Shown: positions 37,546 to 51,001, numbered from the stretch's first letter. The stretch is DNA of 64,000 bases from Hemicentrotus pulcherrimus (GCA_003118195.1 BEXV01000854.1:88723-152722), one strand, 5' to 3'. A program made the numbers and translations. Notes: generated by a model from the sequence alone, not told the origin.

Positions 37546-38529
37546 CCACCAAATTTCCGTTTTTTATCGACATAATCGCAGCAGTCTAGAATATTTTGAT
37601 TGTTTGCTGAACTAGCGTCCATGATGTCACTTCTTCCCTCTTTTCAAAAGACGATTTCAGTCTTTTCTTCAAGTCCCCTCCGTTTAATATTTAAAGGGAA
37701 TTGCATGATTGCATACAATAATGCATGATATGTTTTACTGCAAGCTGTCTTTAACTATTTAAACAAAATATTTCAGCATTATTACACAACTAGCTCTAAA
37801 TCCTTTCAACCACTATATTAAAAAGAACCAGGACATCTAAACTGATTTGGTCTTCGTGATAAGAATGCATAGTAGGCCTTATTTAGTTTACATGCTGAAG
37901 CCATATTTTAATCTGTAAAGAAACTGAACATTCCCGTTAAGTAGTTTTGTCGTATGAATCAGCAAAACTACAAATATTCATGAATAAATGCAGAATATGA
38001 GCCGAAATCTTATAAGCCAAAAAATTTATTTGGATACCGATCACTCATTAATAGGCTAGTTGAGATGTAAGTTTTGATTAAGCTTAGCATAACATACAAT
38101 TACCTTAACGTTTACATGATTTAAACCCTGTAATGTAATAAGGGTATACCCTCTTCGCATTTGAAAATATATGTATGATGTATCTAAATATCTAATTTTT
38201 ATTTGGGAGTTGATGGTTTTTTTTTTTCGTTATCTTATTACTTTCATTATAAAGATGATTTTGATGTTTATCAATGGAATTTGCCAAATGAAAGGCGAGA
38301 CGAAATTAATGCAGTTATCAAAGCTACGTGATTTCCGTCAACAAGTTAGTTGATACAAAAGCCCTATTCCAGGAGATTCCCTACATCGTTTTGTAATATT
38401 TTTAATTTTCAATAACAATACAAACGACGAAGGAATCTTGATAAAATTCATGCGCAATGGGTTAAGTTAAACATGGAGGAGAATAGAAATCTTCCGAAGA
38501 ACTTTTTTCTTCGTCTAGTTTCAGAATAT

Positions 38530-38553
38530 TTATATATATATATATATATATAT
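38530..38553. repeat. AT microsatellite
   Basis: About twelve uninterrupted TA units in Pax6 intron 1. Confidence 0.95.
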
Positions 38554-40509
38554 GAAATTGAAGGGGCTCTTTCTATCAACAACAAAACTTGAATCATAAA
38601 ACTGTTCTTTAATTGTTGAATGTGGATAGCCTAAATCATGAATTTGTTCAGATTCTTTCATGTATATTTCAACGGTTTGGGGGTCTTTTTGTGTGTGTTT
38701 TCAACACTGTGAAGTGGTATGGAATCCCATACTACTTCCAACGTCATCAATGTGTTATTGAATCACAAAAGCAACTAGTCATTAATCAAATACCGCCTGA
38801 ACACCTCTGTTATTGAACATATATGCCAGGGTTGATAGACCTTTTGATTTCGGCGTCATTGCCTCCTACCCACGTGATATAACGTCTTATCCAATGGCGT
38901 TGCAACAAGGAATATGCGATGACACTCTACACAATGCGATGCGTCCGGATCAATAGCAAATAGATAAGCCCTTTTATGGAAAGCTGTTGGGACAAGGAAT
39001 TTATATCGTGGAATAATTTCACGATTGGTTTGATGTTCTCACCACGAGTTGAAAATCAATAGAAATCAAAGAAAAGGAAACACATTTACGAACAGAGAGA
39101 AAAGCAGGGGGAATATAGAGAAAAAGAGAGTGAGGGAAAAGCGACGACAAAATGATTTAACGGTTAAGTGACTTTTGCTTGTTGTTGAGAGTCCCATGTA
39201 GACTTTTGGGGGTTTATGTTAAAGAACGCAATAAGGTGATATAGCAAGTGTACGGACCAATACACAAGAAACAGCTCAAGTGGAAGAGTACTTTGGGGTG
39301 GACAACTAAATTGAAGAAATGTATTGTAATGAATGCGTAACTGGAAAGCTCTGTCATCACTCTGTTTTGGGGTCTAAATCAAATAATAAAATTGCGCGTG
39401 ATACACAGTACCGTCTATTTTCGTAAAGAAGATTTCTTTTTTTAAATGTAAAATTCGCGGAGTAAATTTGATTGTTTGTTTACTCATTTATTTATCTATT
39501 TATTCGTTTCATTTCATGTGGGGACATGGTATATTTCATTGTGGTAATTGCATTTGTGTAAATTGCCTCATGTTATGGGAAATAATATGGTGTCTTTTGA
39601 GACAGAAAAAGTACGGTTAGTTGAGGCTGTGATCGATGCATTCATGACAATTTTTAAAAGGCCCAATTCAATTCTCCTACTGTAAATCTGAGTGAGGAGA
39701 GCGAATATTTAGATATGTAAGCGTTCAGATTTTATTACATAGACATGTTTAATCTTTAGCATCAACTACACATGACTATTAAATTTCTGAATTTAAAAAT
39801 GACAAATAATTTTTTCCCTCGATATTGTGAACAGTATCAAAATAGTTCTTTTAATGTCGTCTAAATTGGGAAAATTGATAATGACATTCACTTAGTAAAG
39901 ATGATTTCTTTTTATGAAAAAGGTGGCAATCAAATGTTATTGGCCTATGACATAGATTATCAGTGATAAGTACTCTCGAGGCTAGCCGAATAACACAGTA
40001 GACAGATTACTTGTTACGTAGAATTTATTTGCAGGGGATGTCACTTTGAAAAGATATATACTCAATACCCGATACAATATAAAATGAGAGAATGAACTAA
40101 GAAAGTGACTTGAATTATAAAAAAAAATACAAATTACGCTTTATGAAAGGCAGAAAGGCGTTTACACATATACTTAACATTGAGTTAACACTCTTTTGGA
40201 TTTCAGCAGACAACAACTTCTTTCTTCTCTTATAGAAAAGTGAAACATTCACACATGTTTATCAATTTAAGGCTATACTCCATCAAGTACTTTTACAGAT
40301 AATTAACGTTGTGTTTTTTTCGGAGAAACTCACTATTGACAAGAATGTAGAGATATTATCATCCACTCACAAATTTTGTATTCTAAAGAGTGAGTGAAAT
40401 TCTTTCATCGTTAGTGCTTTCATTACCACCACCACTATTACATTGATGCTTATTGCATTTGATTTTCTTTTGATCAATTTTCGTTTATATTCTTTTGTTC
40501 TTTTGATAG

Positions 40510-40856
40510 GGCACAGTGGAGTTAATCAGCTCGGAGGCGTCTTCGTAAACGGTCGTCCCCTGCCGGACTCTACCCGACAGAAGATAGTCGAGCTCGCACA
40601 CAGCGGCGCCCGTCCCTGCGATATCTCGCGTATACTACAGGTTTCCAATGGCTGTGTCTCAAAGATACTAGGCCGCTACTACGAGACAGGGAGCATACGA
40701 CCCCGGGCCATCGGGGGGAGTAAGCCTCGGGTAGCTACCCCTCATGTTGTGACGCGGATCGCTCACTATAAGAGAGAATGTCCGTCAATTTTCGCATGGG
40801 AGATCAGGGACCGGCTACTCGCCGAAAAAATATGCAACCAAGAAAATATTCCAAGT
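40510..40856 (+). CDS. pax6: Pax6, coding exon 2 (most of the paired domain)
   Basis: Completes codon 39 and encodes residues 40-154. It opens with the hallmark [18 protein letters not shown] and runs to [17 protein letters not shown]. The paired domain binds DNA through two helix-turn-helix halves. The first half here has Ile, Gln and Asn at the three specificity positions (in [10 protein letters not shown]), the combination typical of Pax6 rather than Pax2/5/8. The second half, including [13 protein letters not shown], is recognisable but carries changes, for example [14 protein letters not shown] where most Pax6 proteins read TPEVV(S)KIAQYKRE. The acceptor is TTTTGATAG at 40501-40509 and the donor AAGT followed by GTAAGT at 40856/40857, phase 0. 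The exon is continuous across ILQ-VSN, where vertebrate PAX6 has an intron and optional exon 5a. An upstream open run from 40443 is intronic pyrimidine sequence, not protein. Confidence 0.98.
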
Positions 40857-41991
40857 GTAAGTTGATGTGAAGTTATATCTACCCTCAGGCAAATAATAGC
40901 TGTTGTTTAAAAATTAAATTTGCTTTCCTCTAGCGGTGCAAAGGTGTATTCTAAGAACAACAGCAGATACTAACAGGCACTTGCAAATTGAGATAATGCA
41001 ACATCTTTCAATTTTTTTCTTCTCCATTTCTCTATTTCAATACTTCAGAGAAACAAGCACGGGACTATTCAAATATCATGCACTGTGACGTTCGTTCAAT
41101 TCATAACTACTATAGTGCCTACTTATCTAATAGAAAACAAAACGAAATACTAAAAAAAAAACAGCACAATATATTCCCTTACGCGTTTAAGTTATAGCTT
41201 ATATTTGTCGGATTTTTGTTGCAAAGTTACTTATTATCACTAATAAACGCTAGTATTCAGATTGTGTTGATTTTTTTTTCTAACATCTTAAATATTCCTG
41301 TAGGGAGACTTGTTGAATCACAAGTAAAGATGTCGTCAGTGTGCTGATTGCTTAATTTATAAAGATAAGTGATTTTGAAGTTTATTTCACAAATATAATT
41401 ACCGGTATACATCTAGAATTACAGGGTATTTACGAATGAACGTCATGTTAGTTCCACTTTCCTCCTCATAATGACAATTTTGTTTACTTCCTATTTCCTA
41501 ATTATATATTTTTTAATAACACTATCCTTTTCCACTATAATAGTCCTACATTAATACTACAATTTAAGCCCGCGCTAAACAAGGGAATTTTTTTAAAAAA
41601 CTAAGCATTTCCACTGGGTATTGATTTAAAATTAAAAATATTGCGATCAGCAAAAATCTACACACGCATAAATAAACACAAACTTTCAAGTTTCCTCCTT
41701 CACCTTCTCCTTTACAAGATATAAAATAAATGTATCTCATATCATTACAGAATACAGGCATAATATTTTTTAAAATAAGAATGTGGTCTCAAAGCATCGC
41801 TTCCTCTCATGATTTGACGAAAATGGAGAAGAAGCAGACGCAAATAGTCGTCTATATTGAATGCAATATTTTTTTTAATATGTTTATGAATGCTTTCCCA
41901 CAATATTATATTAGACCATATTACTCATAATTGCGCCAGGAGTATCAACCATGACCGACATGGCACATTACAAATAATCACAGATGATACT

Positions 41992-42095
41992 TTTATTATT
42001 ATCAATATTGAGAATATATTTATCATTATTACAATTATCATTAGTATTGTTATTATTATTATTATTATTATCATCAACAACATTATTATCGGTTT
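41992..42095. repeat. ATT/ATC microsatellite
   Basis: Runs of TAT, ATT and ATC triplets with interruptions; the cleanest part is about 42045-42075. Confidence 0.85.
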
Positions 42096-42384
42096 TATAA
42101 TTACTACTACTACACATCAAAATATGAATTGAAGAATATTGTACCATCTATATCTTGACTTATAATTCGACTGCAGTGAAGGAAACATTTTGTCTTTTTA
42201 ATTTTTAATATCACTTTCTACACTGAAGACGCAACAATTTTTTTTTTTTTTAAATTTTTAATATCACTTTCATAGTTTTCTGTTGTTTTGCGAATAAGAC
42301 AAAGATTAGATCATTGTGTAAATACTGATTATACAGAGAAGTAACTACTAACCCCCATCTGAATCGGAGCCATTACACCATTAT

Positions 42385-42585
42385 TCCTTTTCTTGTTTTT
42401 GTACCATGTCTTTTTCTTCTTATTCTACTTCCTCTTCATCTACTTCTCCTTCTTCAGCCTCTTCCCTTTTCCACCCTCTTCTGGTTCCTCTCTCTTCCAG
42501 TTCATCCTCTTCTTCCTCCTCTTTTTTGTTCGTCTACCTCTTCCCCTTTTTCTGTTTCTTCCCTTTTGTCCCTTTTTCAAGACAG
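42385..42585. repeat. Polypyrimidine tract (TTC/TCC rich)
   Basis: Almost entirely C and T on the + strand. It yields overlapping Ser- or Phe-rich open frames that are composition artefacts. Confidence 0.85.
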
Positions 42586-45500
42586 AATGACATGATTTCA
42601 GTACGAATATCCGTTTTCAGATTAACCAACAAAATATATATGAGAAAAAGAGAAGAAAGAAAAATCGATGATTTAAATCAGGGGGGCTTCATTGATTTAT
42701 CTTCGCTTCTACAAAAAAAAAATGAAGCACATGCGTTTATGCAACGCACACATACGCACACTCTCCCATGCTCTTACAAATTTACCTTAGGCACATGGTC
42801 ACACACACGCACACACCCACATGTTCTAGCACATTTAGTATGAGCACACGCTCACTCACACTCCCACATTCACATGTTCCACAGTGGATTTGAAGAAATC
42901 AGATCAATAGAATTCAAATATACACCAATGACGTAATGCGGTTTACTCTATTCAGAATTTACATTTACATTACTCATGACAATGTGAACATGAGCTAATG
43001 AAGCAAGGAAATTAGTTTCTTCCACAACTGTGTTATTATCAGTGTTTATGGAGGGGAAACTCGAACTATTATTGCAAATGAAGGTATTCTCCAACTGATT
43101 GTTTATTGAATCACTCGACTGTAGTCTCGTGGATTTTTTAAGTGACGTCAAACATCTTGTCTTTTGGATCAAATCTCTCCATAACCTTGGTTACCAACAT
43201 CCAAATATCATCCCCATTTAGCTTCGATGTGACTGGAATGATGACCTTTTAGAAGTCACGATAAAAGGCCTACGGCATCAAAATACTTGCCATGTATGAC
43301 TTGTATTTCCACCCTTTCTCCATCCCATCAACTCGTTTCTTTTACTCGTTTACAAGAAGAAATACCACGCGAAGGAGGTTAACAAAAAGTGCACAAGCGC
43401 GTGCGTGCAAAGGTAGCGGATGGCTGGGAACGTAGCCTCTGGTTTAAATCAATACATTGTCCGTAAACCAACAACTGGGTTGCATAAAACAGGCGGCTCC
43501 AAGCGCCTATACCTCGATCGGTAAGGCTGGCAAGATGCCGTACTGCAAAGATACATTTTTGTAAAGAAAAAGAGAAGGGGAAAAACGTTGCAAGACTTCC
43601 TTTTGACTCAAACTGTGGGATGTGTTTGTCACAAGAGAAAAGTGGATGCAACTCCATGACATTTGCATTTTAGTCACTAACCTATACATTCAATATACCC
43701 CCATAATAGCTGAGTCGATTCTATTCAAAGTTATATATGTGAGCAAAAATTCCACTTTTTCACTTTTTTAATTATGTAGAGGTGCGGTTAAAGGAAATCG
43801 ACATTTTACTACTTTTCTTTTTTTGAATATCAGTACAAAATTATTAGGAAGCATATATCAATGAATTATAGAGGGCTTTGTCTCATTTCATTTAAATTGT
43901 GTAATATTGCTGGTCGCATACTGCAAAAAAAAAACTAAGTTATATTAGTAACAATAACTTTCTTTGCCATTAAACTGTTATCATTTTAAGATACTAATTG
44001 TGAGATGGGGATTTACGATTTCTAGAAACAATTATATTGAATTCCAAATAAAAAGAATGAAAAGAGGGGAACATTGAATAAATTGCAATAAATGTATGTT
44101 ATGTTATAGAGGAATATAAATGATATTGGGAATAATTATATTTAAGTCTCATTGTATATCTCTATATATCGGAAAGTGATTTAGCATATGAAGCGTTCAT
44201 TGCTTGTCCTCCAAACTCAAAATGTCTTCGGTATCGTGCAAGCAATTTGTATAATGTTGGCTTTCTCTTTCTCTGTGAGTCTGTCCGGTGTCTATATACG
44301 ACGGTAGCTATGAATACGATAGCATCAACACGAGCTCGACGAAACAAAAGGAAGATTCTTACACGAATCTCTTCCATTTTGCACGACCATCTTCCTCAGA
44401 AAACAAGCGGTTCTTTCAAATGGATCGAGACACGATTTTACTGAGATAATGATGATAAACATCCAGCTTTAGATAGATATTATTAATACCACCGTACCTT
44501 ACTGAAACGATCCCATTCTCATAATGACTTGGGATTGTAAGAATTGTTTTCTTCTCTATTCTACAGAAATTTGTATATAATGTTTACCTAAGGTTTGCAA
44601 TGAAACGGTAGTGACAAAAACTCAAATTTCCGCCCGAAAACCAACAAGAATAACAAAAGCGACGGGCGATCTCGTGTTGTATGGAATAATAAGCCTCAAC
44701 GAAGCCAAACGTGGCAGATTTTCAACTTCGATTCGGTCAAGGTTTAGCAGAGTTTTCAGTTTTGTGCTTCATACCCTTTTTTCTCCTCCTTCTTTTCAGG
44801 TATTCATTTGTCTTTCTTCTATTTTGTTTAGATTTGCATTTCCAAAAGGAAGCTTTTTTGGCCAGAATCCTGAGGTTTTTGGTTCTATATCAGTTCGTTT
44901 CCTTGGTCTCTACATAATTATTTGCGTCTCTCGTGTTTTCTCCTAGATTTCTTTTCAGTTATTTATCTGGCTTTCCTTTTTTGTTTCCTTTTTAAAAATT
45001 TCAATCAGAGAGATCTTCTGGTCAAAAACGTAAGTTTGTGGTTCGGTATCATTTCCTTCCCCTGTTCCTCACTTACGTTTTTGTATCTCTTGTTCTCGAT
45101 GAACTTCATACTCAGCCATTTCAAGGAATTTACTGGTTCAATAAAAATCAATCCGTATCTTTGATATTGCTAGTGGCATAATAAAGGTTCATCACGACGA
45201 ATACTTTCTCAGAAGATGTTTGGTAGTTAAAGAAGGGGTGGAGAAGGATAAAATAACCATAATGGAAACATTTCTGAAACATGTAAACAATGCAGAATAT
45301 TTTACGTAAAAGAACAAGTGAAAGTTATGGAGAGGATAAGAAATAAAAAGACAACTTTGACTGGAGGTTTAACGCCTTTTAATAATTTACATAAAGTAAT
45401 GCCGTGCTGTGTGTCGCAAAGTTACTTTCGATACACAAATGAAACTTTTTAAATGAATACGTGAATTGCAAGGCTTCATGCGACGAAAAATGGAAATATA

Positions 45501-46549
45501 GGTATGCGAATATAAAGGATATTATGAAAACTAGCAAGGAAGGGCAGTGACAATTCTTTTTTTTTTTTTTAGGTTTAGCTTATCGTACCCATTTTGTTTT
45601 TCTTTTTTGTTGAAAGCTTGATTTCATGTTAAACTAATCTCATGTAAACCGGTGGGCTGCATCTGTTTTGGTATCAATGTTTTCCACTATAATCTGTAAG
45701 TACATTGATATGTTTTTATCCTGGGTATTTAATTCGATATCCCTAATAATTATCTGCTAGCCATCAACATAGAATATTTGACCAAAAGGATTTTTTTAAG
45801 AAGGACCATAAATACTTTTTTTCGTGACATATTATCATTTTATTTCTATATTTCAATACCAAATATTTCGTTGAGCTCACCCCCATATGGTTATTTCCTT
45901 CAAGAAAATATGATCGACAATTTCAAGCCAAATTTGTTTAATTAATGTGATACGGAATAAAAAGTTGTTGCAGTAACTTCTTTTAAGTTCCTAATAACTA
46001 TGATCTCATTCAAAAGTGTATTTGTTTTCCAACATATTAGCTAGGGAAAAAGGCTTTGAAACATTGCAGTAACCGATGTTTCTATTCGCCACCAAGAGCA
46101 AGTCTCACCCTACGATTAGACCTATACAGTTGTTTCACATCATATCAAGATAACCTTTTTATTCTTCTTTGTAATATTTTTAATGTTTTGAATTGAGACA
46201 TAACACTCGTGGAATTACTGTTTTAAAAGAAGTATATCTGGTAGTAATTCAGAATATTTTCTTTGTTAGGATACGAATAATTAAATTCGCAACTTCATCT
46301 GCTTATTTTTTTATTTTGTTCACAAATGGTATTTCTTTTTCACAGGCTGTGAATGTGGATTTTATAAAGGAGAAGCCGATACTCATTATGGTACCAGCTT
46401 GTAATTTCTTATCTGTTTGTATGAGTGTTTATCAAATGATTCAATTTGAGCCCTGCAATGATAATCTGTACCGAAGAAACAGCAAAATGATGAAGGTTTT
46501 GAGATAAGCACGAACTTGACTTTACGCAGACGACACAGGGGTTACTTAT

Positions 46550-46890
46550 TTCATTTACATTTTCCCGCGAAGCGATGGCGCCACGCGTGCTGTTTGTAGG
46601 CAGCGCCAAATTTGCAAGGAGCAGCGGAGGGCTACAGCCCTAGTTTCGCTAATTCCCCTAATTCTACACTGCACCGGTCTTTTCTTCAGCTCTTCCTGGG
46701 AAGAACTCATTTCCAATTTTTTGATGAGTCTGATTAATAGGGCACCGGAAAATATTTCTGACCATCCTCTTTCTTTTTTTCTTTTATCCCCTCCTCTTTG
46801 CTCGGAAAGTAGAGGTAAAATTGTTGGATATAAAACCAGCGGGGGATTCGGATCGGGAGGCAGACATTCGAATCTGTTGCCAATTAAACA
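46550..46890. promoter_or_regulatory. G+C-raised island with TATA word in intron 2
   Basis: Includes TTCCCGCGAAGCGATGGCGCC and CACGCGTGC at the left. A consensus TATAAAA lies at 46829-46835, followed by CCAGCGGGGG. Overlapping frames on both strands (142 codons on minus from 46983 to 46555) have no known domain. Vertebrate Pax6 has an internal promoter that makes a form lacking the paired domain; this island lies in a comparable place, downstream of the main paired exon. That link is inference. Confidence 0.25.
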
Positions 46891-47220
46891 GAATCTCGAA
46901 ATTTCCAGTTCAGAAAGGAAGAAAAAAATAAAGAGTAGAGTTAAAAGGGCTGAGGTACTGCTTTTGAATATGATTTCATTCATCTAAACAAGAGCATAAA
47001 TCTGTTATAATGATTCAAAGCATCATAAAGCTTACCTGATAAAGCGTGCAGCTAGCGGCAAGTTTTTCTTTATTGGATTGCTTTGTACCTACCAATACCA
47101 TTCTTGTGATTGATCCTAGTCCTATTCTATACTGTGTCGGTTGTGTTCGTATGAGGTTGGTGGTTAATTAGTTTTTTACCTGACTGCTAAGAAAGCAAAT
47201 ATATACTTGTAAGTAAACAT

Positions 47221-47270
47221 TCAGGGGACCGACTTCTGGACTGCTTAACCACTGAGACACCATGTCTCTT
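47221..47270 (-). repeat. Truncated tRNA-like repeat
   Basis: On the minus strand GGTGTCTCAGTGGTTAAGC followed by CAGTCCAGAAGTCGGTCCCC resembles the A-box half and anticodon arm of a tRNA. No B box follows. Most likely a SINE fragment. Confidence 0.35.
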
Positions 47271-47884
47271 CAGTCATTTATGTCAACTTTACATCAGCGG
47301 AGCCTTCCAAAATTGAAGAAATACAAAATTTCGTCTTCTTTTGTCAACATTTCTTATTTCGTACTAAAATAAAGAGTTGCAAATAAGGGGATATGGGACA
47401 GGGAATATTTTCTATTTACTCCGTAGTTGAGTGGTATATTGAAGAATTTTCGAAGGATAAACTGATATTTTTCATAACAAGTCCTTCATGTATACATTTG
47501 TAATAATTCTCTTTGGAGAAATGCAGAATTACAGATTGCAGTGACTATCAAATTAGATAACATGATAGAGGTTTGTCTAAGTTCAAGTATAAAGGCCTAC
47601 CTCTCAAAATTGAAACATCCGTTGTGTAAATTTGTAGTAATTTTACGGGATAATAACATAATGTTTTCAGAGTGAAATAAATTAAATTCTCCTGAGAATT
47701 TTGAAGTCCTTGGGCGATAGCGAAAAAGGAATAGTTTGTAGAACAAAAGTGGGTAGAGTTGTAGAAAAGAGAAGATTATGAGCAAGTGGTTAAAGAGAGA
47801 GACCTGGGACTATAGGGTGCGACTCGACAGAAAAGTACAGGCTAACCCGAGGAAGGTCTTCGTGTTTTCTTTTTCTACACTATT

Positions 47885-48135
47885 CAAGGTCATGGTGCGC
47901 TTGTCAAATCCAACACGCCGATCACCAGCGGCCCGTCGGGTCTTTTCTCGCGGGCCAGTCACCCGCGTAATTGGTCTCTTGTTGTGCCGCTCTCCTCCCC
48001 GCGGGGCGCTGCATCACCCAGTACCCACCGGTGTTCCTTGTACTATGGTGGGCTACGAAAATGCGACCTCTTTTGTAAGCCCAAATAGAAAATGGCGGCC
48101 TACCCTTGCTCTTGAATATGGGACAGACCTACCGC
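47885..48135. promoter_or_regulatory. CpG-dense promoter-like island in intron 2
   Basis: This is the densest CpG patch in the window (CAGCGGCCCGTCGGG, CCCCGCGGGGCGCTGC). It carries a full YY1-type motif, AAAATGGCGGC, on the + strand at 48089-48099, a homeodomain core CGCGTAATTGG near 47965, and no CT-type repeats until 48140. A + frame from ATG 47778 stays open for 156 codons across it, but its second half is plainly low-complexity and I recognise no domain. The location, between paired-domain exons, suits an internal promoter or enhancer. Evidence is motif and composition only. Confidence 0.35.
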
Positions 48136-51001
48136 GTTCTTTTTTTCTCTTCACCTCAATTTTTATCTTCCCCTCTCAATGTATTTTAGGGTCTCTTTGC
48201 TTGTATTTATCGTTCGTAAACCCTCTTGTTTATGTCGATCTCATTTAAAAAATAAAGCGTGGGCATAACTTCTTAGAACATATACGAGAACCAGAAGAAA
48301 GAAACTTTTTTTAAAGAAAAAAAAAATGGTGATGTATAGAAATTCTGTGATAAAAGCACGCACCGGACGTGTTTTTGTAAAGATGTTTTTATCGCTCAAA
48401 GTTCATAGGAAATGCATTAATAGGCTTCGCTGTTTCCTTTCAAAATAAATTTGTAAGAAGTTCGTGTGAGCTACACCGTCATATGGTTCTAATTTTGCTC
48501 TCCTTTGTAGATCTATCTCCAAAAAAGAACTGACGATTTTATTTTTGTTTCATTAGGCTACTTCGCAACAACCTTTTACAGATGTTATCTAAGTTTCTAT
48601 GGAATGTCATAGATTCGAAAAAGGAATACGCCAGATATAATTATAAGGAAGAAGAAAGCTCTAAAAATGTTGTGTAACTGCTGAAGGTTCGAACGAGATG
48701 TGGTTTAGAGATGGTCACAACAGTCAGAACTAATTAGAACATCATAACTGGTCCTACCTTAACAGAAATTAAACAATCATTGTAAAGCCTGGGGGCAATG
48801 TAATTGGTAAGAAAAGTTTAGGAAATAGAAATCTATAGCAGATAGTTAATTCTTCGCATTCAGTCAATCTTAGGGTAGATAACTGATTCGGAGTTGGATT
48901 TTTTTTACATCCAAATTATCTTTTTTTTTCATGGGGGGGGGGTTAAGTATCCATAATGTTAATGGGTTATAATTATATGAACATGTTATCTTAATTTCTA
49001 TTTTAAAGTGTTTTTTCCTTTCGTGTTTAGTTTGTATTTTGGGGCTGGAGGGTTTTGTGCAGATTCTCTCAACTTTCTCTAAATACTTTGAAAATCACAG
49101 ATACTTGTCAATATCGTCTCTCCAAATGTAAAAAGTTTTTATTGGTAATGTTCAATGATTTCTTTGTTTCATCATCTGTATTAGCACATCAGTAATGAAA
49201 TACGCATATTCTATACATGGTCAAAGTAACAAACACTTTCCATAATATTCGCAAAAGTTGGCATCTTGTTTATCCATGCTAATACATAACCGTTTTATTA
49301 TAGCTTTTAATAACCAAGAGGGTCTATGAATGTGGCTATTTATTTATTGACATTTTTATTGAATACAAGATATATAATCTGGGTAAAACTTTTTTGTTCG
49401 TATTATTACGCAGTTAGTGATGGATGTATTAATGATGGATATTCAATGTGTACTGAAAGTGCACCAATTAACACTTTTCTTTTGGGGGACAGGGATGATT
49501 CCTTTTTTTCCCGTGAGAATTCTTGAAAATATTTACATTTTGAAAAATCCAAATAACTCTTGAATGCCTTCATAAAGCACAGTTAGCACCTAGAACTATT
49601 GTTTGAGCGAAAAAATGAAATCATTCTTTGAAATACGTTCCGTCGTCTAGATTTTCTCATTTCCAAAATATCTATGGCATGTATAAAAATCATCCATAAC
49701 AATGTATCATTTTTCCTCCATATTCCTGTCCTACTGCCAATGTGTTGTGTATAAATAGCTGAATAGCAAGTCGAGGTCTGGGGTTTAGCATAGAGGGTCT
49801 ATGGTACAGCGATCTACGAGTGTTTTATTTGACGCCTTCCAGGGTTAGCATTACAGGCGGCTGTAATTGGATTCATAAAGAAACGAAAATCATGAAATGG
49901 AGAGAAATTTTGTGCATCTTGGTCCATTCCTATACAGAACGTAGGGTGGTTAGCATTCGTATATAGCCTACATCAGCCAATGTTTAGCATATGTTTCTGG
50001 GTTAAGTCTGGTGAAAATTAGGAAACATGATAAATTTCTTAGATAAAGAGGAAGGAATTCAGCCGCAGTTACTTTCCTTCATTTTATAAATGGATATTTA
50101 GATATTTAAAAGGGTACTGAAAGTAATATTCTCATATAACTTGTTTTAATTGCATTTGCCTCTTCCCGTTTCGATAACAGGACCTGTTGAAACAAAGTAA
50201 AGCGCAAATCGTAAATTCATCTTACCCAACCTCATGAATTATGCCTGGAATTGTCCACAGTGGTTGTGCTTAAAGTTCTGACATTGAATGTTCATATTCT
50301 CAGGATACTTTACTCTTTCGTCGTGCAAACCAAACTGTATGGTATTTCTACGTTTTTTTAAAAATTCTATAATATCATGATGTCATTATTTACTCAGGTT
50401 GGATATACTTTTGACTACGTCGGTATTTCAGTAACATCGTTGGGTTGCTTCATTTTCAAATCTCTTTGTACGTCTTTGAATTTTTACTTTCTCCCGAAAT
50501 GGGATTTACTTCGCGTTTGAATACAACCCATGACAGTTCGATTTAACGTCGAGACTGTTAATAGAAATTGATTTTCCCCGGTATTTTGAATTTCCAGTTT
50601 TCCTTTAGTTTTTAATGGAAAGTGACCATGCACGCAGAGACGGTGAGTCTTTTGATGAAGAAACAAGCGGGAATGGGCGCAATCGAATTTGGAAAAAGCG
50701 CCATTATAGTATCGTCAACAAGGTTAGGACAATTTGGAGAAGAACGGTCTACTCTCTCTCTCAAAAAGCACAAATGGACCACGTTGCAGCGAGAATAAAT
50801 ACAAACATAAGATGCTTTCTACTGTCATTCGGTTGCGAGACATGAACATGCACAAGGGAATATGCTACGCCAGGCCTTTGGGCGAGACAGACCGTTGCCG
50901 TCCCGTCTCGCGTCTAGACCGCGCAGTTTTAGTCAAAACACTAAGCTGCATTCTCGTCTAGCATGCCAACCCAAACAACTCATTGTGCTGCCGCTTTTAA
51001 A

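Larger units (their letters stand above)
25277..40509 (+). other. Pax6 intron 1 (15.2 kb)
   Basis: Begins GTAAGAG and ends TTTTGATAG, after a T-rich stretch from about 40457. Contents: an AT run at 25338-25354; a candidate alternative first exon at 26451-26532; a GA/G-rich run at 26798-26865; a C then CA run at 27651-27688; a GT/GC run at about 34470-34500; an 18-bp-arm hairpin at 32577-32616; and CpG-dense patches at 32230-32405, 34260-34640 and 37415-37545. An AT microsatellite is at 38530-38553. The longer open frames (33569-33988 on +, 35440-35784 on -) have no recognisable domain and look like chance or old repeat sequence. Confidence 0.8.

Noticed and set aside
40443..40509. Open frame running into the paired-domain exon from upstream
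   Set aside because: It is the T-rich intron end before the acceptor at 40508-40509; the phase match to exon 1 shows where the exon begins.
42393..42843. Ser- and Phe-rich open frames
   Set aside because: Entirely due to a polypyrimidine tract.
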